Source: Nocardia aurantiaca | GTDB lineage: Bacteria; Actinomycetota; Actinomycetes; Mycobacteriales; Mycobacteriaceae | DNA: 64,000 bases | Direction of reading: 5' to 3' | NCBI RefSeq assembly: GCF_009708175.1 | Contig: NZ_WMBB01000003.1 | Coordinates: 186,001 to 250,000, forward strand | Shown: in pieces, positions 1 through 8,279 of the stretch | Position numbering within the stretch: the stretch's first letter is position 1 | How the letters are laid out: each line of letters begins with the position of its first letter | Program-made: the position numbers and the translations under genes | The notes under the pieces: model-generated | Seen by the model: only the letters and a program-made list of their open reading frames with translations | Told to the model about the DNA's origin: nothing | Database searches by the model: none

Positions 1-1
1 C

Positions 2-2119
2 GAGTACCACGAAATACACACGCCGACAGTCGATCTCAGCGAAGTCAGTAGCGCGATGGACACGTGGCGGACAGTGCTGGCCGCGACCGCCCATCCCGCG
101 GCGGCCAGTCGCCTCGGAGGAGCCGAGACCCGCGAGGTCCTGGCCGCGCTGGCGGCCGACATCATCGGCGAGCCCGTCATTCTCGTACTGGACAACTGTG
201 ATCGGGTCGCCGCGGAGATCGCCGCCGACGTCTCCGAACTGCTGGCCCGATGCCCGCAGCTCGTCATCGTCGCGACCAGCCGGCATGCCCTCGCCCTCTA
301 TCAGGAGTGCCTGCTCCAGGTCGCGCCGCTGGCGTGGCACAGCGCACCCGGCGACTGCCCCTCGAAGACTCCCCCGGCGATCCGGTTACTGCGCAACAGC
401 ATCGGCACCCGTCACCGCAGTGCCACCGGTTGCCTCGACGCCGCCCTCCTCGGTGAGATCGCGGCGGAGTTGGGCGGCGTGCCGATGGCCCTGGAATTGG
501 CGGCGAGCTCGATCGGCCGGATCGGCGCCCGGCGCACGCTGGACCGCATCATCTCCGGACAGCCGCTGCTGCCCGCGCCCTTCGTCGACACCCCGCTCCG
601 GCATCGCACCATCCGGGACTGCGTGGAGTGGGGGCCGCGCCACCTCGACGACGCGGCCACCGAACTGCTGCTGCACATCTCGCTCTCGAGCGCCGTCGCC
701 GATCTCGAGGACGTGTTGCTGCTCAGCGGCGAGCACAGCGAGCTCATCGAGGAGCGACTGGCCATGCTGGTCGATCACAGCCTGCTCGACCACACCGCGG
801 ACGGCGACGGCCACTACCGCTACACCATGTCCGGACTCACCCGGACCTACTGCCGCCAGCTCCTGCACGCCGATCCCGAGCGGCGCGAACGGACCCGGCT
901 GTTCCGGGAACAGGGCCTGTACCGGGTCGCGGCGAGCATCGCGCGGATGCTGGAGGATCCGGAGCGCAGGCCCGCCGCCACGGTGCTGATCGACCGCTGG
1001 CTGACCGACCTGCGGGCCACGATCGATCAGCTGATCGCCCGGGACGCGCCGGGCCGGGCCGTGCGCATGCTGTCGCTGCTCGAGGACGTCTGGGTCGAGC
1101 GGGGACTGCTGACGGCAGCCGAGGCCAGTGTGGCGTCGATCCTGCACGTCGACGACTCCCGGGCCGAGGACATCGCACTGGGCGTCCGTTGCCGGGCTGT
1201 CCTGGGCCGCTGGGCTTTGCGCTCCGGGCGCTTTCGCGACGCGGTGGCGCTGCTCGAGCAGGCGGCCGCGGATTTCCACGAGGACGAGCCCGGCCTCGGG
1301 CACCGCCTCGCCCGACAGCTGGCCGCGGCCTACCACGAGACCGGTGATCACGAACAGGCGCGCGCCCAATTGGCCCGGGCCCGCCGGGAACCGCCGACCG
1401 CCGACTCCCGCACGCTGATCGATATCGCCGAGGCGCTCACCGAACTCGCGGAGACATCGTCGGCCGGACACGAGAACTGGTCCGACATTCGCGACCGGGC
1501 GATGGCGCTGCCGCACCGGCAGGACCGTTTGACCGTCCTGAACATGCTGGGGCGCACGCTTCTTCGCGTCAACGCACCCCATCGCGCGCTGGAGACTTTC
1601 CACGAGGCGCTGCGCACGCCACGGCCCGCCGAGCACCTGTTGGAGATGATCGGAGCACTCGAAGGCTGTGTCAGCGCCTACCACGCCGCGGGAACGGAGT
1701 ACTCCGAACAGATCCACCGGCTCCGGGCGGCGGCACGCTGGATTCGCGATGCCTACGCACTGCCGCAGCCTGCCGACCCGATGTTCGGAATCAGCGAATC
1801 ACGCAGTGAGACAGACGATCCGGCCATGACAGCGCTTGATTCCGTACACGACATCGACACGGCGATCGCCTACGCGCTGTCGGCGCCGCTGCTGTCCGCG
1901 GCTGACATCGACTCGCCGGTGTCCCGGCTCACCAAGCGCCAGTTGGAGATCGCGCACCTGGTCGCGGAGGGCATGACCAATCGAATGATCGCCACCCGGC
2001 TCGGCATCGCCGAGTGGACGGTGGTGAACCATCTGCGCCAGGTGATGACCAAGCTGGACTGCCCCTCGCGCACCCACGTCGCGCTTGTGATCGAGCGCGA
2101 GACCCAGCAGTCCGCCTGA
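2..2119 (+). CDS. LuxR-family AAA-type transcriptional regulator, 5' end outside window
   Basis: Large ATP-binding regulator that is probably an activator of the polyketide operon downstream. The frame is open from base 2 with no stop, and the first Met (base 56) lies inside a conserved region, so the true start is upstream of the window. A Walker B-like strand (ILVLDNCD) is visible, but the Walker A loop must lie in the missing part. The middle is a helical, TPR-like sensor region. The last ~65 residues form a LuxR helix-turn-helix (LTKRQLEIAHLVAEGMTN, then IAEWTVVNHLRQ). The layout is that of LAL-type or AfsR-like STAND regulators. A role in regulating the adjacent biosynthetic genes is inferred from position only. 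Confidence 0.85.
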   Translation, partial: EYHEIHTPTVDLSEVSSAMDTWRTVLAATAHPAAASRLGGAETREVLAALAADIIGEPVILVLDNCDRVAAEIAADVSELLARCPQLVIVATSRHALALYQECLLQVAPLAWHSAPGDCPSKTPPAIRLLRNSIGTRHRSATGCLDAALLGEIAAELGGVPMALELAASSIGRIGARRTLDRIISGQPLLPAPFVDTPLRHRTIRDCVEWGPRHLDDAATELLLHISLSSAVADLEDVLLLSGEHSELIEERLAMLVDHSLLDHTADGDGHYRYTMSGLTRTYCRQLLHADPERRERTRLFREQGLYRVAASIARMLEDPERRPAATVLIDRWLTDLRATIDQLIARDAPGRAVRMLSLLEDVWVERGLLTAAEASVASILHVDDSRAEDIALGVRCRAVLGRWALRSGRFRDAVALLEQAAADFHEDEPGLGHRLARQLAAAYHETGDHEQARAQLARARREPPTADSRTLIDIAEALTELAETSSAGHENWSDIRDRAMALPHRQDRLTVLNMLGRTLLRVNAPHRALETFHEALRTPRPAEHLLEMIGALEGCVSAYHAAGTEYSEQIHRLRAAARWIRDAYALPQPADPMFGISESRSETDDPAMTALDSVHDIDTAIAYALSAPLLSAADIDSPVSRLTKRQLEIAHLVAEGMTNRMIATRLGIAEWTVVNHLRQVMTKLDCPSRTHVALVIERETQQSA

Positions 2120-2184
2120 GGACTCGCTCCATGCTATCGGCGCGCCCCGCCGCGGCCGGATAGCAATTTCCTGCCCGCTCGCAA

Positions 2185-2208
2185 ATCGTCCGGAATGCAG
2201 CGGACGAT
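2185..2208. promoter_or_regulatory. 8-bp inverted repeat downstream of the LuxR-type gene
   Basis: ATCGTCCG, 8 nt, CGGACGAT: a perfect inverted repeat 65 bp after the regulator stop. It could be a weak terminator or a dimeric operator. No T-run follows. Function is not determined. Confidence 0.35.
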
Positions 2209-2357
2209 CGCAATAATGCTGTCGTTCAACAGATTTAGCCGTCGGGTATTCGAATCCGACCACCGATGGCGAGGGGTTCTCACCATGTATTCGCGACAGC
2301 GCATTCCCACCCGGAACGCCGGCTACACCCGGATAGATACTGCGTGTTTGGTTTTCC

Positions 2358-2389
2358 TCGAGGACCGCTCGAGCCGGACTTCACATACT
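2358..2389 (+). promoter_or_regulatory. SARP-type operator and promoter of the polyketide operon
   Basis: Two heptamers, TCGAGGA (2358-2364) and TCGAGCC (2369-2375), start 11 bp apart. Exactly 8 bp later comes CATACT (2384-2389), a plausible -10. Direct TCGAGC-type heptamers with 11-bp spacing placed 8 bp before the -10 are the known binding architecture of Streptomyces antibiotic regulatory proteins of the ActII-ORF4/DnrI kind. The SARP encoded at 16408-18216 is the natural candidate ligand. Predicted transcription starts near 2396, leaving a leader of about 65 nt before the ATG at 2461. The rest of the 341-bp gap shows no gene. Confidence 0.7.
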
Positions 2390-2460
2390 CGAGACGCGAA
2401 CGGCGACGTTCGTGATCTGTCTCGAAGTAGCCACGGCTACCGCACGATTCGGAAGACATC

Positions 2461-3450
2461 ATGAACGCCAGTGTGATCACGGCGGCCGAGCAGCAGCCTC
2501 GGCCGGCCGCCCAGGACGGCCGGCCGCGGGTCCTGGCCATGTTCCCCGGGCAGGGCTCACAGCGCGAGGGCATGGCCGCGCACCTGATCCGGGAACACCC
2601 CCGGACGGCCGGGGCGGTGTTCGAACTCGCCGACGACGTCCTCGGACTGCCGCTGCGGAAACTGTGCACCGAGGGCGACGCAGAACAGTTGCGCGCCACC
2701 GAGACAGCGCAACCGGCGATACTCACGACCGCCCTCGCCACATTCGAGGTGCTGCGCGCCGAGGGCTTCGCGCCCGATCTGGTGGCCGGGCACAGCCTCG
2801 GCGAGTTCGCCGCGCTCACCGCCGCCGGGGTGCTGGACCTGGCCGACGCACTGACCCTGGTGCGGCGGCGGGGCGAGCTGATGGCGGAAATCGCGGCGGC
2901 GGTGCCCGGCGCCATGACGGCAGTCTCCGGGGTGCCCGCCGCGCGGATCGAGGAGATCTGCGCCGGAGTGGACGGCGTGGTCGAACTCGCCAACTACAAC
3001 GCTCCCGATCAGTCGGTCATCTCCGGCACGGCGGACGCGGTGGACACCGCCGCCGAGTTGCTGCGCGCGCAGGGCGCGGGCTCCCTGGTCTCGCTGCGGG
3101 TCGGCGCCCCGTTCCATTGCTCGCTCATGGCGTCGTTGGAGGAGCGTTTCGCAACCGACCTGCACGCCGTCGACTTTCGCGATCCGACCATCGGCGTCAT
3201 CAGTTCCGTTACCGCACAATCTGTTTCGAGCGGCGACGCGGCTCGCGACCTGCTGCGCCGCCAGCTCACCGCCCCGGTCCGCTGGATCGGGGTGATCGGG
3301 ACCGCCGCCGAATCGGGCTGCACCGACTACCTCGAGATCGGTCCCGGCCGAGTCCTGTCCGGACTCGCCAACCGCATGGTGGGCGGCGCCACGGTGCGCA
3401 GCACCCAGGACGCCCGCCGCATCGCCGCGGCCGTCGCCGAATACAGCTGA
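2461..3450 (+). CDS. Malonyl-CoA:ACP transacylase (FabD-like)
   Basis: Loads malonyl units from CoA onto the acyl carrier protein encoded next. The 329-residue protein has the family hallmarks: an FPGQGSQ segment near residue 30, the nucleophile Ser112 in GHSLGE, and the partner His219 in GAPFHC. It is the first gene of the operon and follows the SARP-type promoter. A dedicated cluster-encoded transacylase is not universal in type II systems, which often borrow FabD from primary metabolism, so this pathway looks largely self-contained. Confidence 0.93.
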   Translation: MNASVITAAEQQPRPAAQDGRPRVLAMFPGQGSQREGMAAHLIREHPRTAGAVFELADDVLGLPLRKLCTEGDAEQLRATETAQPAILTTALATFEVLRAEGFAPDLVAGHSLGEFAALTAAGVLDLADALTLVRRRGELMAEIAAAVPGAMTAVSGVPAARIEEICAGVDGVVELANYNAPDQSVISGTADAVDTAAELLRAQGAGSLVSLRVGAPFHCSLMASLEERFATDLHAVDFRDPTIGVISSVTAQSVSSGDAARDLLRRQLTAPVRWIGVIGTAAESGCTDYLEIGPGRVLSGLANRMVGGATVRSTQDARRIAAAVAEYS

Positions 3451-3528
3451 CTTCTCTGAAAGACCGGACCTCTGTGGTGTTTTCGAGCCACGGGGGCCCG
3501 AACCCTCCCCTCACGAAGGAAGATAACC

Positions 3529-3954
3529 ATGCCCGAAACCAGCACCGATTTCGCGCCCGCCGTCACCGCCGCGATCGCCGACGCCCTCGGCATCGACCCG
3601 TCCGAGGTGACCCTCGATGCCACCCTCATCGACGAGCTCGGCGCGGAATCGATCGACCTGCTCGACATCCTGTTCCGCATCCACCGCGACACGGGTGTGA
3701 AGATCGCCGTCGCCGATGTCCGCGACCTCCTGCAGGGCGGTATCCCCGACGACGTCTTCGGCGACGAGAACGAGATCGTCTCCGAGATCGGTCTCGCGCA
3801 CCTGGAAAAGGTGCTGCCCCAGTTCGATCGGGCGAAGCTGAACCGCCCGCTCCGCGGTGAGCAGGTGCTGGGCCTGGTCACCGTGCGCAATCTGGTCGAC
3901 CTGGTCGCCCAGCGCGCGGCCGCCGGACCGGCCGACGCCGAAGAGGTCGCCTGA
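3529..3954 (+). CDS. Acyl carrier protein with C-terminal extension
   Basis: Carrier for the growing polyketide or fatty acyl chain. The phosphopantetheine site is Ser41 in ELGAESIDLLD, and the first ~80 residues match an ACP four-helix domain. At 141 residues it is clearly longer than the usual 75-90. The extra ~55 C-terminal residues carry a predicted helix-rich segment ending LVDLVAQRAAAG. A clear ribosome-binding site (GAAGGA) precedes the ATG. Its stop overlaps the start of the ketoreductase gene (TGATG). The long tail may dock one of the several ketosynthases, which is speculative. Confidence 0.9.
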   Translation: MPETSTDFAPAVTAAIADALGIDPSEVTLDATLIDELGAESIDLLDILFRIHRDTGVKIAVADVRDLLQGGIPDDVFGDENEIVSEIGLAHLEKVLPQFDRAKLNRPLRGEQVLGLVTVRNLVDLVAQRAAAGPADAEEVA

Positions 3955-4736
3955 TGTCCGGCCGGGACTTCGCGGGCCGGGTCGCGCTGGTCACCGGCGC
4001 GTCCCGCGGTATCGGCCGGGCCGTCGCCCTGGCGCTGGCGAGCCGCGGCGCCGCCGTCGCGGTCAACTACCGATCCCACAAGGACGAAGCCCTGGAGGCG
4101 GTCGCCGAGATCGAGCGCTCGGGCGGACGCGCGGTCGCCATAGGCGCCGACGTCGCCGACGTCAGCGCGGCCCGCGACCTGGTCGAGCAGACGCGAGAAC
4201 AGCTGGGCGGCTTGCACATCCTGGTCAACAACGCGGGCATCACCCGCGACGGCCTGCTGCACGACATGGATCCCGCCGTGTGGTGGGAGGTCATCCGGGT
4301 GAACCTGGGCGGCGCGTTCAACTGCACCCACGCCGCGGCCGGCCATCTCATGGCGCAGGGCGACGGCGCGATCGTGAACGTCTCCTCCATCATGGGCGAA
4401 AAGGGGCTCACCGGGCAGTCCAACTACTCCACCTCCAAGGGTGCGCTGAATGCCTTCACGCTGGCCTGCGCGGTGGAGATGGCCCGGTTCGGGGTGCGGG
4501 TGAACGCCGTCCTCGGCGGCGTCATCCCCACCGATCTCATCGGCGAGCTGCTGCAACGCGACGGCGGCCGCGGCCGCACCCATGTCCCGATGCGCCGCTA
4601 CGGCGATGTCCGGCAGGTCGCCGAGGCAGTGGCCTTCCTGGCGAGCCCCGCCGCCGACTACGTCACCGGTGAGCTGCTGCGCGTGGACGGCGGCCTGGCG
4701 GTGCAGCTCAGCAATGGACGCCTGGTCTCCCGCTGA
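3954..4736 (+). CDS. 3-oxoacyl-ACP reductase (FabG-like SDR)
   Basis: NADPH-dependent reduction of the beta-keto group after each elongation. It is a classical 260-residue SDR with a TGASRGIG cofactor loop near the N-terminus, an NNAG motif, a catalytic Ser in VSSIMG, and the YSTSK pair (Tyr and Lys) 13 residues later. It starts on the ACP stop (overlap), so it is translationally coupled. With the two dehydratase-like genes it implies a reduced or polyene chain rather than a bare poly-beta-ketone. Confidence 0.93.
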   Translation: MSGRDFAGRVALVTGASRGIGRAVALALASRGAAVAVNYRSHKDEALEAVAEIERSGGRAVAIGADVADVSAARDLVEQTREQLGGLHILVNNAGITRDGLLHDMDPAVWWEVIRVNLGGAFNCTHAAAGHLMAQGDGAIVNVSSIMGEKGLTGQSNYSTSKGALNAFTLACAVEMARFGVRVNAVLGGVIPTDLIGELLQRDGGRGRTHVPMRRYGDVRQVAEAVAFLASPAADYVTGELLRVDGGLAVQLSNGRLVSR

Positions 4737-4757
4737 ATCGGAAAGGATTTGACTGCC

Positions 4758-5210
4758 ATGCGATTTCATCTCATCGACCGAATCGAGTCCTGGGAACCGT
4801 TGCAGCACATCACGGCTCGCAAGCTCACCTCGGTCTACGAGAACGTCTGGCAGCCGTCCGCCACCGGCCCCGTGCTGCCCTTCGGCCTGGCCCTGGAGGC
4901 GCTCTGCCAGGCCGGCGCCTGGCTGGTGCTGCTCAGTTCCGGGCACACCCGACGAGCCGCGCTGCTCACCGTGGGCGACGTGACCGTGTACCGCGACGCG
5001 GTGCCCGGTGACGTGCTGCGCATGACGGCACAGGTGGTGCACGCGACGCCGGAGGCGGCGGTGGTGGACGGCTGGATCGACGTCGACGGCGAGCGAATCC
5101 TGTTCGCCCGCAACATCATGTGCGCCCTCATCGAGGCCGACCGGCTCGACGACCCGGTGGACACCGAACGGATGGCGCGGGCGCTGCTGGGTGAGGAGCT
5201 GATCCCATGA
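4758..5210 (+). CDS. Hot-dog fold dehydratase-like protein, catalytic motif degenerate
   Basis: 150-residue FabA/FabZ-like hot-dog protein. ATG at 4758 is chosen because GAAAGGA sits 10 bp upstream; an in-frame TTG at 4749 is too close to it. The usual His-Phe-Pro segment followed by PGVL is replaced by ENVWQPSATGPVLPFG, so the catalytic His is missing, while the acidic residue in LEALCQ remains. It probably pairs with the intact homologue at 6529-6987 to form a heterodimeric dehydratase, as known for some reducing type II systems, or acts as a structural or chain-binding partner. Function by itself is uncertain. Confidence 0.75.
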   Translation: MRFHLIDRIESWEPLQHITARKLTSVYENVWQPSATGPVLPFGLALEALCQAGAWLVLLSSGHTRRAALLTVGDVTVYRDAVPGDVLRMTAQVVHATPEAAVVDGWIDVDGERILFARNIMCALIEADRLDDPVDTERMARALLGEELIP

Positions 5211-6532
5211 GCGACGCCTGTGATCGCGGATCGCTCACGGACGCGGCCGGACGCCGGCGGGTGGCGGTGACCGGCGTCGGCGCCGTCACCCCGCTGGGTG
5301 TGGACGCGCCGTCCACCTGGGCCGCAATGGTGGCGGGCCGCAATGCCATCGGCGAATTGACCACCTTCGACTGCACCACCTTCCCGGTCCGGATCGCCGG
5401 GCTGGTCCCGGGCTCCTTCGATCCGGCCACCGCCATCCCGGCGGCCGCCGACCGCCGCTGGGTGTCGCGGCCCGGGCTGTTCGGTCTGGCGGCCGTCGGC
5501 GAGGCTCTGCGGTCGGCGGACCTCGACCCGCTCACCGAGGAGCCCTATCCGCCCTTCGATCGTGGTGTCGCCATGGGGGCGAGTGTGGGCCGCCCGGATC
5601 TGAACCTGGTGCTGCGGGTGGCCGAATTACGCACCCGGACAGGCAAACCCGACGCCTTCGTGCGGCCCGCGCCATCGGCGACGCTGACCGGGAACCAGAA
5701 CCTGGCCCTCAACGCCATGGCCCGGCTGACCGGAGCGACCGGGCCGATGGTGGGCATCCACACCGCCTGCGCCGGGTCCGGGCACGCCATCGGCGAGGCC
5801 TTCCGGCTGATTCAGGAGGGCGATGCCCGCATGATGGTGGCGGGCGGCTACGACTCGCTCACCACCTGGGCCGACATCCTCGGCTTCGGGCTGCTGGGCG
5901 CGATGACCGACCGCTACAACGACAATCCCGCCGCGGCGTCGCGGCCCTTCGACGCGGACCGCAGCGGGTTCGTCATCGGCGAGGGCGCGGTGGCCTTCGT
6001 GCTCGAGGACCTGGGTTCTGCGCTGGAGCGCGGCGCACCGATCCTGGGCGAACTGCTCGGCTACGGCTCCACCATGAATGCCTGGCGCATCACCGACTCG
6101 CCGCCGGACGGCGCGGGGGCGATCGAGGCCATGGAGTCGGCGCTGGCCGAATCCCGTTTGGGCGCCGGAGATATCGACTACATCGCCGCGCACGGCACCA
6201 GCACGCCGGGCAATGACGTCTCCGAGACCCGGGCCATCAAGAAGGTCTTCGGCGACGACGCCTACCGGCTGGTGGTGTCCTCCCCCAAGTCCATGGCCGG
6301 GCACCTCACCGCCGGGGCCGCGGCGCTCAACCTGCTGGCGGCGCTCGGCGCCATCCGGGATTCGGTGGTGCCGCCGACCCTCAATCTCGACACCCCGGAC
6401 CGGGCACTGGATCTCGACTACGTCCCCCATCGCGCGCGTCGGATGCCGGTGCGCGCGGCCATGATCAATGCCCTCGCGTTCGGCGGTTCCAATACCTGCC
6501 TCGTGGTGGGCGCACCCCAGGAGCACCCATGA
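5207..6532 (+). CDS. Beta-ketoacyl-ACP synthase II (KS, intact active site)
   Basis: Condensing enzyme of the FabF/KS-alpha class, 441 residues. Nucleophile Cys188 lies in HTACAGSG. The decarboxylation histidines are His329 (AAHGTST) and His366 (SPKSMAGH, with Lys361). Its start overlaps the stop of the preceding gene. It is one of four ketosynthase-type domains in this operon. Its likely chain-length partner is the Cys-less protein at 6984-8261, separated only by the FabZ-like gene. Product length cannot be deduced from the sequence. Confidence 0.93.
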   Translation: MSDACDRGSLTDAAGRRRVAVTGVGAVTPLGVDAPSTWAAMVAGRNAIGELTTFDCTTFPVRIAGLVPGSFDPATAIPAAADRRWVSRPGLFGLAAVGEALRSADLDPLTEEPYPPFDRGVAMGASVGRPDLNLVLRVAELRTRTGKPDAFVRPAPSATLTGNQNLALNAMARLTGATGPMVGIHTACAGSGHAIGEAFRLIQEGDARMMVAGGYDSLTTWADILGFGLLGAMTDRYNDNPAAASRPFDADRSGFVIGEGAVAFVLEDLGSALERGAPILGELLGYGSTMNAWRITDSPPDGAGAIEAMESALAESRLGAGDIDYIAAHGTSTPGNDVSETRAIKKVFGDDAYRLVVSSPKSMAGHLTAGAAALNLLAALGAIRDSVVPPTLNLDTPDRALDLDYVPHRARRMPVRAAMINALAFGGSNTCLVVGAPQEHP

Positions 6533-6987
6533 CCGTGTCCCACACCGCGCCCGCCGATCTTGCGGTGGGGCGTCCCGACCTCCCGGCGGCGGGGATCGGC
6601 GCCCCGGGATTCGATCGAATTCTCGAGGTCAGTCCCGGAATTCGCGCCGAGGCCCTGCTCAACGTGACCGGCACGTTGCCGTTCTTCGACAGCCACTTCC
6701 CGCGCCGGCCCATCCTGCCAGGGGTGCTGCTCACCGAGAGCATGGTCGCCCTGGCGGTGCTCGCGGCGGGCGATCCTCTGCTGCGGCTGCGCGCCGCCGA
6801 CGGGCTGCGGTTCCGCCGCTTCGTGACACCGGGCGACCAGGTGCGGATCACCGTCGAAGCGGCCGACCCGTGTCAGGAAGGTGCCGAATCCCGTTGGCGG
6901 GCAACAGCTCGCGTGGACGAGGTCATCGTCGCCGCCATCCGGAACCTGCGTCTGGTACGCGGGCCCATCGCCGAGGCGAACTCATGA
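6529..6987 (+). CDS. 3-hydroxyacyl-ACP dehydratase (FabZ-like)
   Basis: Removes water from 3-hydroxyacyl-ACP to give the trans-2-enoyl chain. The 152-residue hot-dog protein keeps the full motif FFDSHFPRRPILPGVL with catalytic His, and the acidic residue in LTESM. It overlaps both neighbours by 4 bp (ATGA), so it is tightly coupled between two ketosynthase genes. It is the competent partner for the degenerate hot-dog protein at 4758-5210. Because the operon has only one candidate enoyl reductase, far downstream, a polyene product is plausible. Confidence 0.9.
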   Translation: MTVSHTAPADLAVGRPDLPAAGIGAPGFDRILEVSPGIRAEALLNVTGTLPFFDSHFPRRPILPGVLLTESMVALAVLAAGDPLLRLRAADGLRFRRFVTPGDQVRITVEAADPCQEGAESRWRATARVDEVIVAAIRNLRLVRGPIAEANS

Positions 6988-8261
6988 ACGCCCGGCGGGT
7001 GGTGATCACCGGGATCGGCCTGGTCACGGCGCTCGGCGAGGGCGCGAGCGACACCTGGTCCGCGCTCGTGGCGGGCCGCACCGCCATCGCCCCCCTGCGT
7101 GCCTACGATCCGGCGCCGCTGCGGACCCGGCTGGGCGCGGAGATCCCGGACTTCGATCCGAGCCGGTTCCTGTCGCCGCGCGCCATGCGCACCTCCACCC
7201 GCGGTGACCAATACGGCGTCGCGGCGGCCACTCTCGCGCTGCGCGACGCCGGACTCGGGGAGCGCGACCTCGGCCATCGCACCGGTCTGTATCTGGGCGG
7301 GAACAAGGACATCTGCCAGCGCGATGACTCCATCGCCGATATGGAGGCCATCCGCGGCGCGGACGGCGCGCCCGACATGCGGCGGCTCGGGGAACTGGCC
7401 CGCTCGATCGTCCCGCCGCTGGCGTATGTGGAGGGTTTGCAGAACGGCGGCACCTATCACATCTCGTCCCGATTCGGCCTGCGCGGACCCAATGCGTTCT
7501 ACGCGGGCGCAGCGGATTCCGGTGCCACCGCCATCGGGCGGGCCATGCGCGCCATCCGCCGCGGCGAGGCCGATATCGCCGTGGCCGGCGGGTACGACGA
7601 CGCCACCAACTGGTGGGCGATGGCCAAACTGGACTGTCTCGGCGTCCTCTCACCACGAAACGATCTGGACGCCAGGGCTTTCCGTCCCTTCGACCGGGAG
7701 CACACCGGATCGGTGATCGGCGACGGCGCGGCCATCCTCGTGCTCGAGGAGCGCGAGCGAGCGCGGCGGCGCGGCGCGCACTGCTACGCCGAGCTCGCGG
7801 GCTATGGCATGGGCAACGACTGCGTGCGCCCGCCCGCCTCCGCCCCGGACGGCCGGGGACTGGCCCGCGCCATCTCGGCGGCCATGTCCGACGCCGGCGC
7901 GACCACCCCGGCCGAGTGCGTGCTCTCTCATGGCTGCGCCACCGCACTCGGCGACACCAGTGAGGTGCGGGCGCTGCGCACCGCCCTCGGCGCCGAGGTC
8001 GACCGGGCCGCGGTGACCAGCGTCAAACCGCAGACCGGACATCTGGTCGGCGGCGCGGGCGCGCTCAATGCCGCGCTCGCGGCACTGGCCCTCGACTCCG
8101 GCGTCGTCCCCGCCACGGCCAACCATGAGACACCGGCCCCCGGCTGCGATCTCGACATCGTGGCCGGCGCGGCGCGCCAGTCGCGGCCGAGAGTCGCGCT
8201 GGCCCTGGCCCGCGGTCTGGAGGGCCAGGCCGTGGCGCTCACCCTCACCGCATCGAACTGA
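6984..8261 (+). CDS. Ketosynthase-like protein without active-site Cys (chain-length-factor-like)
   Basis: 425-residue thiolase-fold protein aligned along its whole length with the other ketosynthases of the operon. The position of the nucleophilic Cys is Ala177 (AGAADSGATAIG instead of TACASG). His316 (SHGCAT), Lys348 and His353 (SVKPQTGH) are retained, so decarboxylation-type residues survive while chain transfer to Cys is impossible. This is the hallmark of a chain-length factor or KS-beta subunit. The start at 6984 (ATGA overlap with the FabZ gene) is chosen over longer upstream alternatives in the same frame, which would read through the FabZ gene. Confidence 0.88.
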   Translation: MNARRVVITGIGLVTALGEGASDTWSALVAGRTAIAPLRAYDPAPLRTRLGAEIPDFDPSRFLSPRAMRTSTRGDQYGVAAATLALRDAGLGERDLGHRTGLYLGGNKDICQRDDSIADMEAIRGADGAPDMRRLGELARSIVPPLAYVEGLQNGGTYHISSRFGLRGPNAFYAGAADSGATAIGRAMRAIRRGEADIAVAGGYDDATNWWAMAKLDCLGVLSPRNDLDARAFRPFDREHTGSVIGDGAAILVLEERERARRRGAHCYAELAGYGMGNDCVRPPASAPDGRGLARAISAAMSDAGATTPAECVLSHGCATALGDTSEVRALRTALGAEVDRAAVTSVKPQTGHLVGGAGALNAALAALALDSGVVPATANHETPAPGCDLDIVAGAARQSRPRVALALARGLEGQAVALTLTASN

Positions 8262-8279
8262 CCGACAGGACTTTCGGCC

